From Yoonia rosea (lineage in GTDB: Bacteria; Pseudomonadota; Alphaproteobacteria; Rhodobacterales; Rhodobacteraceae): DNA of 64,000 nucleotides. Under the pieces are notes generated by a model. That model did no database searches and was not told the origin of the DNA. It saw only the letters and a list, made by a program, of their open reading frames with translations. Of the stretch, positions 25,885-32,430 are shown in pieces. The stretch covers positions 1,302,001-1,366,000 of the forward strand of contig NZ_FTPR01000001.1 in assembly GCF_900156505.1 (NCBI RefSeq). The letters are read 5' to 3'. Position numbers and translations under genes: made by a program. How positions within the stretch are numbered: position 1 is the first letter of the stretch; every line of letters begins with the position of its first letter.

Positions 25885-27465
25885 ATGATCCCCAAGATAA
25901 TCCATCAAACATGGCGCGATCATAACCTGCCGGTCCCGAAGGCGTGGCCCCAAAGCTGGCAGCGACATAATCCGGATTGGGAATACCGTCTTTGGACCGA
26001 CGACGATCTGATTGCATTCGTTCGGCAATGTTACCCCGAGTTGGAGGCGCTTTATCTGTCGTATCCAAAGCCGGTGCAGCGGGCGGACATGGCCCGCTAT
26101 CTGATCTTGCACCACCACGGCGGCGTCTACGCTGATATCGACACGGAATGTATGGCCCCGCTTGATGTCATCGCTAACGAACAACGGATTGTCTTTTCCG
26201 CAGAACCGCTTGAACAGGCATTCCATGCACATCGGCTGGGCATGGATCTGGTGTTGTCAAACGCTGTGATGGCCAGCCCCAAGGGACACCCGTTCTGGCC
26301 CCATCTCAGCAAGGCGATGGTCCGTTGCCAGCATGGCGAGGCGCATGTGCTCGAAACAACCGGGCCGCTTTTGCTGACAGGGGCGTATGAGACCTATCCC
26401 GACAAAGATACAATCTCGGTCAGTTCCTGCCATCTCTTCACTCCGCTCGACACAGCATTGACCGCCAGTCCCAGCCCCCGTTTCGGGGACTACGCGCATC
26501 ACACACTTGCGCACCATTACTGGGGCAGTACCTGGTTTTCTCTGTCCAGAAACACACGGCGCATGCGTTTGGAATTCAAGTTGCGCAGAGCGATCCACCG
26601 GCTGACCCGCGGTCCTGTGCTCACAAGGGCGGAAATGGCAAAGCAGATTGATACGGCTGTCCTGCACCGACCGATCACCCCGCAAGACGTGAATATCTCC
26701 ATTCTGATCCCTGTCCGCGACGCAGCCCCATTCCTTGAACGCTGTTTTGCGCTTTTGACACAGCTGACCTACCCCAAAGACCGGCTCAAGATCGTCTTTT
26801 GTGAAGGCGATAGCCGCGATGACACGAAGGAAAGGCTTGCTGAACTGGTATCGGCCCACAAACACGCGTTTCGCGCCATTGAAGTGACCACGTTGGAGGT
26901 CAATTCAACCCTCGACCGCGCCAAACGATGGTTGCCCGCCTTGCAGCGCAAACGCCGGTCAAATCTGGCAAAGGTCCGCAATCATCTGATTGATCACGGG
27001 ATCACGGAGAACGACGATTGGGCGCTTTGGATTGATGTTGACGTCTGCGATTACGCGCCCGATATCATCGAACGCCTGCTGTCGGAACACGAGAAAGTCG
27101 TGACACCTGACTGTGTGTTGGACTGGGACGGGCCAAGCTATGATAGGAACGCTTTCAACGATGCCGGCGAACGCAAGAACCTGACCTATTACAGGTGGGT
27201 CAGGAACGGCATCTACATGCCGCCCGCGCATCACCGCGCGCGCAGGCATCTTCATGTGTTGCGGTCTTTGAACCGCGTGCCCTTGGCATCTGTCGGGGGA
27301 ACGATGCTCTTGGTCCATGCCACAGTCCATAAGGCTGGCGTGCGGTTTCCTGAACTGCCTTATGACGACCTGCTTGAAACCGAAGGCTTCGGGCGCATGT
27401 GTTGCGATTTTGGAGTACTGCCGATCGGGCTGCCAAATGTGCAAATCCACCACGTCAGGAATTAG
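25885..27465 (+). CDS. Two-domain glycosyltransferase: Och1-like plus Anp1/Mnn9-like
   Basis: A soluble 526-residue protein. Residues 1-~230 are a sugar-binding-DXD glycosyltransferase (GT32, Och1-like): IPKIIHQTW at the start and HHHGGVYADIDTECM, with Asp84/Asp86 as the metal-binding DXD. Residues ~270-526 resemble the Anp1/Mnn9 family: ILIPVRDAAPFLERCFALL, FCEGDSRDDT, then WALWIDVDVCDYAPDII with Asp384/Asp386. Both families are best known from yeast mannan assembly, where they act in one pathway as separate proteins. Here they share one chain. No signal peptide is present, so it acts on cytosolic or membrane-anchored acceptors. The DXD protein gene downstream is 84 bases away and probably co-transcribed. 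Confidence 0.85.
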   Translation: MIPKIIHQTWRDHNLPVPKAWPQSWQRHNPDWEYRLWTDDDLIAFVRQCYPELEALYLSYPKPVQRADMARYLILHHHGGVYADIDTECMAPLDVIANEQRIVFSAEPLEQAFHAHRLGMDLVLSNAVMASPKGHPFWPHLSKAMVRCQHGEAHVLETTGPLLLTGAYETYPDKDTISVSSCHLFTPLDTALTASPSPRFGDYAHHTLAHHYWGSTWFSLSRNTRRMRLEFKLRRAIHRLTRGPVLTRAEMAKQIDTAVLHRPITPQDVNISILIPVRDAAPFLERCFALLTQLTYPKDRLKIVFCEGDSRDDTKERLAELVSAHKHAFRAIEVTTLEVNSTLDRAKRWLPALQRKRRSNLAKVRNHLIDHGITENDDWALWIDVDVCDYAPDIIERLLSEHEKVVTPDCVLDWDGPSYDRNAFNDAGERKNLTYYRWVRNGIYMPPAHHRARRHLHVLRSLNRVPLASVGGTMLLVHATVHKAGVRFPELPYDDLLETEGFGRMCCDFGVLPIGLPNVQIHHVRN

Positions 27466-27549
27466 GGGATGCGTGCATAACGCGCGCCTGTTGCACCTCG
27501 CCTCTGCGCACGGCTAGAAAGGCAAAAGTCTTACAGGATCAGACCACCT

Positions 27550-28551
27550 ATGGCCAAGCCGCCAAAATCGATAGCCACTTACAACATCCTGATCATCGGG
27601 CAAGGCGGACGTCTTGAATATGAGGCGCTGCTTTTCGCAGCCTCGTTGCGCAGCTATGCGCCCAAGTTCACGGGCAAGCTCTATGTCGCCGAACCGCAGC
27701 CCGGCCCGCTGTGGGACCGCGACCCGCGCATGTCCGCACCCGTCAAAGCTCAGCTTGCCGCTTTGGATGCACAGGTTGTCCCCTTCGTCTCCCGCCATTT
27801 CGGCCAGTCCTATCCCTACGGCAACAAGATCGAAGGATTACAGGTCCTGCCCGCAAGCGAGCCCTTTATTTTCTTCGATACTGACACGCTGATCACCGGT
27901 GAACTGGCCGATATCCCTTTCGATTTTACCCGCCCTGCCGCATCCATGCAGCGCGAGGGCACATGGCCTGTCGAAGAACTGTACTGGCCCGGCTACACCG
28001 CGATATGGAAATCGCTTTATGACCGTTTCGGGCTGGATTTTGAAAGCTCGCTCGACCGCGCGCAGCCGGATGAATATTGGGAACGCTATCTGTACTTCAA
28101 CGCCGGTTGGTTTTTCGGGGCGGACCCTGCGGAGTTCGGTCAGAGGTTTACCGATTATGCGGTCAGCGTGCGCGACAACCCTCCGACTGAACTGGTGATC
28201 CAGCCGCTTGATCCCTGGCTCGATCAGATCGTTCTGCCCTTGGTTATTCATGGCTTGGGTGGTGGCAGACCGGGGCCGGAACTGGCGGGGCTCGACGGGG
28301 GTGTCAGCTACCATTACCGGCTCTTGCCGCTGTTCTATGCAACTGCGACAGATCGACAGGTGGCCGTGCTGGAAGAGGTCACGGCGCCCAACAAGATCAA
28401 GAAGCTGCTCAAACTCTACGAGCCGTTCAAGCGGATGGTCTATCAGGGGCGCGGCGCCAAGGTGCGCGCGCTCTTTGATCGTGACAACCTGCCCCGCCAT
28501 GAAAAAGCGATCCGGAACCAGATCAAGGCGGCAGGATTCTGGATGCGATAA
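27550..28551 (+). CDS. Putative GT-A fold glycosyltransferase
   Basis: A 333-residue soluble protein that I cannot assign to a named family. The N-terminus NILIIGQGGRLEYEALLFAASL suits a GT-A fold nucleotide-sugar domain. YGNKIEGLQVLP followed by FIFFDTDTLI gives a DXD-type pair (Asp110, Asp112) at the expected distance. The block YFNAGWFFG further on is often seen in GT8-like enzymes, where it touches the sugar. The C-terminal ~70 residues are basic and may dock to membranes. Its position after the Och1/Anp1-like gene supports a role in the same glycan. Confidence 0.7.
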   Translation: MAKPPKSIATYNILIIGQGGRLEYEALLFAASLRSYAPKFTGKLYVAEPQPGPLWDRDPRMSAPVKAQLAALDAQVVPFVSRHFGQSYPYGNKIEGLQVLPASEPFIFFDTDTLITGELADIPFDFTRPAASMQREGTWPVEELYWPGYTAIWKSLYDRFGLDFESSLDRAQPDEYWERYLYFNAGWFFGADPAEFGQRFTDYAVSVRDNPPTELVIQPLDPWLDQIVLPLVIHGLGGGRPGPELAGLDGGVSYHYRLLPLFYATATDRQVAVLEEVTAPNKIKKLLKLYEPFKRMVYQGRGAKVRALFDRDNLPRHEKAIRNQIKAAGFWMR

Positions 28552-28575
28552 CTGCGGCGCTGGTGCGCGCGCATA

Positions 28576-29274
28576 TTAAAGCCGACTGGAAACGCCCGGA
28601 ATATCGACGGTTCCAAACACGCGGCCCGTCGGCGAACCGGTTGGTGAACCACCCACAGGTTCCTCACTGACACCCAAGGTCAGAATACCTTCAACGGCGG
28701 CAATCTCCGGTGGCATCGCAATCCTGACTGTGTCGCCCTGCGGCCAGAGCCCCACAGATGTGGCCGGCTCTCCCTCGCCATGCGCCCAGACTTGCAAAAT
28801 ACGGCCCTCGGGGGCGGCACCGGCCGTGCGGGTCAGAAAGACCTCATTGGTCGATTTATCGACAACGGCCACGACACGGAAATCCCCGGCTTCGGAAATG
28901 ATCTCTGCCGTATAGAGCGGCCCACCGTCCGCAGGAGGATTGCCAAGACCGGAGGAGAGCAAAAACACCAGCAAAAGCACGCTCAGGGCACTGACCCCTT
29001 GCCAGAGCCAAAGCCGCGCCCACCACGGTTTACGTTCTGGCGTCGGGAACAGTTCCGCAAAAAGCGCCTGCTTGACGGCAGGCCGCGGCGCAGCCGGTGC
29101 CAGTTCGTCAGTCATCGACGCCAAGCGCATTTCCCAATCCGTCACCGCTTGAGCGAAGACGCGGTCGGTCGCCAACAAACGCTTGGCCTCGGCCAATTCC
29201 TCGCCCGTCAACAGCCCCATCGCATATTCTGCGGCCATGACGTCCATCTCGTCGGGTGCTTGCTCTGTGGTCAT
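28576..29274 (-). CDS. Anti-sigma factor (RskA-like)
   Basis: A 232-residue single-pass inner-membrane protein. The N-terminal cytosolic anti-sigma domain (AAEYAMGLLTGEELAEAKRLL, about 12-35) is followed by a Trp-rich pre-membrane segment, one membrane helix (about 88-107) and a periplasmic RskA domain with RILQVWAHGEGEPATSVGLWP and a GSPTGSPTG stretch near the C-terminus. The start at 29274 overlaps the sigma factor stop by four bases (ATGA), so the pair is made in fixed ratio. The zinc-binding HxxxCxxC of ZAS proteins is absent, so release is probably by membrane-stress proteolysis rather than by redox, by analogy. Confidence 0.9.
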   Translation of the reverse strand: MTTEQAPDEMDVMAAEYAMGLLTGEELAEAKRLLATDRVFAQAVTDWEMRLASMTDELAPAAPRPAVKQALFAELFPTPERKPWWARLWLWQGVSALSVLLLVFLLSSGLGNPPADGGPLYTAEIISEAGDFRVVAVVDKSTNEVFLTRTAGAAPEGRILQVWAHGEGEPATSVGLWPQGDTVRIAMPPEIAAVEGILTLGVSEEPVGGSPTGSPTGRVFGTVDIPGVSSRL

Positions 29275-29819
29275 CGTGCCATACACTCCCGCAGGGCTAT
29301 CAGGCTCCGGCGCAACCATGTGCGCATCGTATTGAGCGGCACATTAAACTGCTCGGACAGTTCCTGATAGCTTTGCCCCTGAAGATATGCGCCCGAAATC
29401 GCGGCACGGCGGTCCGCGTCCAACTCATCCAGGCACTGTGTAATGCGTTTTGCCTCCGAATGGGCAATTGCCGCCTGTTCCGGCGACATCCCGGGAGCAG
29501 GGAGCCGTTCGCTATAATCGGCCACATCGTGATCCACGTGACGCGCCCGCAAACGGTCAATGGCCGTATTCCGCGCAATCGTGATGAGCCATGTCATCGG
29601 CGAATGGCCCGTCACCTGATAGCGACCGGCATTCTTCCAGACTTTGACATAGGTCTCTTGCATGGCATCCTCGGCTGCTGCGCGTTCAGTCAACACACGC
29701 AGACACACAGCGAATAGTTTCCCCGAGGTGGCATCATAAAGTTCCGAGAACGCCGTTTGATTGCCCAAAGCGGTTTGCGCAATCAGCGCTTCTATGTCGT
29801 CGCGGCCATCAGTTTTCAT
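29271..29819 (-). CDS. ECF sigma factor
   Basis: A 182-residue group IV sigma factor. Region 2 (about 25-95) includes DAMQETYVKVWKN and TWLITIARNTAIDRLR. Region 4 (about 125-178) includes AAISGAYLQGQSYQELSEQFNVPLNTMRTWLRR, the -35 reading helix-turn-helix. It is co-translated with the RskA-like anti-sigma factor, which places it near the SigK/RskA type. A TGTAACCC on the minus strand (29848-29855) lies about 30 bases before the ATG and resembles some ECF -35 elements, but no matching -10 is evident. The divergent DUF7282 gene is a likely target. Confidence 0.93.
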   Translation of the reverse strand: MKTDGRDDIEALIAQTALGNQTAFSELYDATSGKLFAVCLRVLTERAAAEDAMQETYVKVWKNAGRYQVTGHSPMTWLITIARNTAIDRLRARHVDHDVADYSERLPAPGMSPEQAAIAHSEAKRITQCLDELDADRRAAISGAYLQGQSYQELSEQFNVPLNTMRTWLRRSLIALRECMAR

Positions 29820-30012
29820 TGTTTTTCAATATCAGAAGGCCACGCATGGGTTACAAATGTTGCAAAGATACGATCGGCAAAACAACGCGTTGGCCAACGT
29901 TATTGTCTCCCCAAAAAAAGTATAGAGCCACGTGAAACTTTATCCAGTGCCGTTACGTGTTTTCGCTGATCTGCCGGACATAACGTCCCGCGGAATAATG
30001 ATGGAGAGACAC

Positions 30013-30426
30013 ATGAAGACACTTATTTCAGCTATTGCCCTAAGCATCGCCGCAACCGGTGCATTCGCCGCCGCCCATGCTGTGACCCCCTCGGTCGAAG
30101 CCACCAACCAGTCCGTCGCCAATGGCATCGTCAGCGCAAACATGGTTGTTGCCGCAGAGAACGGATGGATGGTCGTGCACAGAACTGACGCTGCGATGAC
30201 ACCGGGCCCCGTTGTGGGTTACGCACCACTGCGCGAAGGTGACAACATCGATGTCGCCGCGATCCTGACTGAAGAGGTCGCGCCCGGTGATATGCTCATG
30301 CTCATGGTGCATTCCGAAGCTGGCGGCACCGTCACAGGCGGCTTTGAATACACGCTTGGTGCCGTGGAAGACGGCCCGATCCGCGTTGACGGAAACCTTG
30401 TGATGGCTGTGATCACCGCGGAGTAA
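30013..30426 (+). CDS. Secreted DUF7282 protein
   Basis: A 137-residue exported protein. The ATG at 30013 is chosen for GGAGAG six bases upstream; it starts a clean signal peptide (MKTLISAIALSIAATGAFA). The mature part has the DUF7282 pattern as I recall it: a short strand ANMVVAAENGWMVVHR, then VVGYAPLREGDNIDVAAIL and GDMLMLMVHSEAGG. The family is probably a small beta-sandwich in the periplasm, of unknown function. It is divergent from the ECF sigma gene, consistent with regulation by it. Confidence 0.8.
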   Translation: MKTLISAIALSIAATGAFAAAHAVTPSVEATNQSVANGIVSANMVVAAENGWMVVHRTDAAMTPGPVVGYAPLREGDNIDVAAILTEEVAPGDMLMLMVHSEAGGTVTGGFEYTLGAVEDGPIRVDGNLVMAVITAE

Positions 30427-30489
30427 GCGCCAGAAATTCTTTGGCCCAAGGTTCCGAGTTTTGCGTTTCTGATATCGGGTCAGAGAAAC

Positions 30490-30528
30490 GGATCGCCCGC
30501 AGCGCCGTCCCCGGGTTGCGGGCGATCC
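30490..30528. terminator. Strong hairpin between converging genes
   Basis: A perfect 12-bp stem GGATCGCCCGCA / TGCGGGCGATCC around a 15-base loop. No strong T run follows on either side, but the location between two converging genes fits a bidirectional end-of-transcript structure. Confidence 0.6.
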
Positions 30529-30531
30529 CTC

Positions 30532-30945
30532 TTAGGTCGCGAAGACGCCGTCCATATCGGCGTAGCCCTTGACTTCAATCGGGTTGCCGGACGGATCACG
30601 GAAAAACATTGTCCATTGCTCACCCGGCTCACCTTTGAAGCGCACGGAGGGTGCGATGATAAAATCGGTCTGACGCTCTTCAAGGCGCCCGGCCAGTGCG
30701 GTCCAGTCTTCAAGCGGCAAGACAATCCCGAAATGGGGCATCGGCACCATGTGGTCGCCCACTTTACCTGTCGGTTCATTGGTAAAGGGCGTGCCCAAGT
30801 GCAGGCTGAGCTGATGGCCGAAAAAATCGAAATCGACCCAAGTCTCGGTTGAACGCCCTTCGGTCGCGCCTAAGGCACCGGAATAGAATTCTCTGGATTC
30901 GTCCAGATCCAAAACATGAAAGGCAAAATGGAATGGGTGCGGCAT
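30532..30945 (-). CDS. VOC-family protein (glyoxalase/dioxygenase-like)
   Basis: A 137-residue single-chain VOC protein with two beta-alpha-beta-beta-beta repeats. It starts PHPFHFAFHVLDLDESREFY, with the His of the first metal position. The end reads FFRDPSGNPIEVKGY, with the Glu of the last metal position. The middle has HFGIVLPLEDW. This motif set suits a metal-dependent lyase or dioxygenase, but the substrate is unknown. The start at 30945 has AAAGGACA upstream; a longer reading would run back across the metY start. It is divergent from metY. Confidence 0.88.
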   Translation of the reverse strand: MPHPFHFAFHVLDLDESREFYSGALGATEGRSTETWVDFDFFGHQLSLHLGTPFTNEPTGKVGDHMVPMPHFGIVLPLEDWTALAGRLEERQTDFIIAPSVRFKGEPGEQWTMFFRDPSGNPIEVKGYADMDGVFAT

Positions 30946-30975
30946 GATCTTGTCCTTTGCGAATGAGGGCCGTTG

Positions 30976-31027
30976 AGGTGTTCCGGCTTTCCGCCTACAC
31001 CTAGCGGCAACAACTTTAAAAGGGGAG
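30976..31027 (+). promoter_or_regulatory. Candidate leader RNA before metY (SAM/SAH-riboswitch-like hairpin)
   Basis: AGGTGT (30976-30981) pairs perfectly with ACACCT (30997-31002). The 15-base loop contains CGGCTTTCC, close to the CGGCTTCC loop I recall from the Rhodobacterales SAM/SAH riboswitch. The loop's CTTTCC can pair, with two G-U, with GGGGAG of the ribosome site (31022-31027), which would hide it. The 19-base linker is longer than in the known class. It could be a plain hairpin. Confidence 0.3.
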
Positions 31028-31034
31028 ACCAGAA

Positions 31035-32327
31035 ATGACCGACGGCCCAAGCTATGGCTTTGACACGCTGCAAATTCACGCAGGCGCCCGCCCTGATCCG
31101 GCAACAGGTGCGCGTCAAGTGCCGATCTACCAGACCACCGCCTATGTTTTCCGCGATGCCGACCACGCGGCGGCTTTGTTCAACCTCCAAGAGGTTGGCT
31201 ATATCTATTCCCGCCTGACCAACCCGACGGTTGCCGCGCTGCAAGAACGCATCGCGACACTTGAAGGTGGTGTTGGCGGTGTGTGCTGCTCGTCCGGTCA
31301 CGCAGCGCAAATCATGGCGCTTTTCCCGCTGATGCAGCCGGGGCGCAATATCGTGGCATCCAGCCGCCTCTATGGGGGCACCGTCACGCAGTTCAGCCAG
31401 ACGATCAAACGCTTTGGCTGGTCGGCGAAATTCGTCGACTTTGATGACCATGCTGCTGTCGCGGCCGCCATCGACGACGACACGCGCGCCGTGTTCTGCG
31501 AAGCCATCGCCAACCCTGGCGGGCATATCACCGACCTTGATGCGATTTCGGCCATTTCCGATGCGGCGGGTATTCCACTGATCGTGGATAATACGTCTGC
31601 CACGCCGTACCTGTGCCGCCCAATTGAACACGGCGCGACACTGGTCGTCCATTCCACCACCAAATACCTGACAGGCAACGGTACCGTCACCGGTGGCTGT
31701 GTTGTGGATAGCGGAAAATTCGACTGGGCCGCGAATGATAAATTCCCGTCCCTCAGCCAGCCCGAGCCTGCCTACCACGGCTTGAAGTTTGCCGAGACCT
31801 TCGGCCCGCTGGCCTTTACGTTCCACGGCATTGCCATCGGTCTGCGCGATCTGGGCATGACGATGAACCCGCAAGCCGCACATTACACGCTGATGGGAAT
31901 CGAGACCCTGTCGCTCCGCATGGAGCGCCATGTCGAGAACGCGATGAAAATCGCAAAATGGCTCGAGGATGATCCGCGCACAGAATACGTGACCTATGCC
32001 GGGCTTGAGAGCTCGCCCTATTCCAAACTGGTGCCAAAAATCTGCCCCAAGGGTGCGGGTGCCTTGTTCACGGTCGCCGTAAAGGGCGGCTATGACGCTT
32101 GCATCAAGCTGGTCGATAGCCTCGAGATATTTAGTCATGTGGCTAACCTTGGGGATACGCGCAGTCTGATTATCCACTCGGCCTCGACCACGCACCGCCA
32201 GTTGACGGCCGAACAGCAAGAGGCCGCAGGCGCCGGCCCGGGCATCGTGCGTTTGTCCATCGGAATCGAGGATGCCGACGATCTGATTGCCGATCTCGAT
32301 CAGGCCTTGGCAAAAGCCACGGCCTAA
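31035..32327 (+). CDS. metY: O-acetylhomoserine sulfhydrylase
   Basis: PLP enzyme making homocysteine from O-acetylhomoserine and sulfide in direct sulfur assimilation to methionine. At 430 residues it is of MetY length (MetB/MetC are about 380-400). It starts GFDTLQIHAGARPDPATGARQVPIYQTTAY-type (shown here in parts). The PLP lysine is Lys210 in HSTTKYLTGNG. YSRLTNPT and a C-terminal IVRLSIGIED are family marks. GGGGAG lies seven bases before the ATG. It is monocistronic, bounded by a terminator, and may be under control of the leader hairpin. Confidence 0.95.
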   Translation: MTDGPSYGFDTLQIHAGARPDPATGARQVPIYQTTAYVFRDADHAAALFNLQEVGYIYSRLTNPTVAALQERIATLEGGVGGVCCSSGHAAQIMALFPLMQPGRNIVASSRLYGGTVTQFSQTIKRFGWSAKFVDFDDHAAVAAAIDDDTRAVFCEAIANPGGHITDLDAISAISDAAGIPLIVDNTSATPYLCRPIEHGATLVVHSTTKYLTGNGTVTGGCVVDSGKFDWAANDKFPSLSQPEPAYHGLKFAETFGPLAFTFHGIAIGLRDLGMTMNPQAAHYTLMGIETLSLRMERHVENAMKIAKWLEDDPRTEYVTYAGLESSPYSKLVPKICPKGAGALFTVAVKGGYDACIKLVDSLEIFSHVANLGDTRSLIIHSASTTHRQLTAEQQEAAGAGPGIVRLSIGIEDADDLIADLDQALAKATA

Positions 32328-32332
32328 CAATA

Positions 32333-32370
32333 AGAAACCCGTCCGTGCCCTTGGCGTGGGCGGGTTTCTG
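32333..32370 (+). terminator. Terminator of metY
   Basis: The stem AGAAACCCGTCC / GGGCGGGTTTCT, with one G-U pair, has a central loop and lies about 6 bases after the metY stop. CTTT follows rather than a long T run. Confidence 0.7.
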
Positions 32371-32430
32371 CTTTAGGGTTCCGGCATGGGGGCAAAACGC
32401 GTTTTGCCTGTGGGACCAACATGCTAGAGC

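Noticed and set aside
30870-32330. 486-codon open frame on the minus strand opposite metY
   Set aside because: It covers the certain metY gene; composition is that of an antisense shadow and there is no ribosome site.
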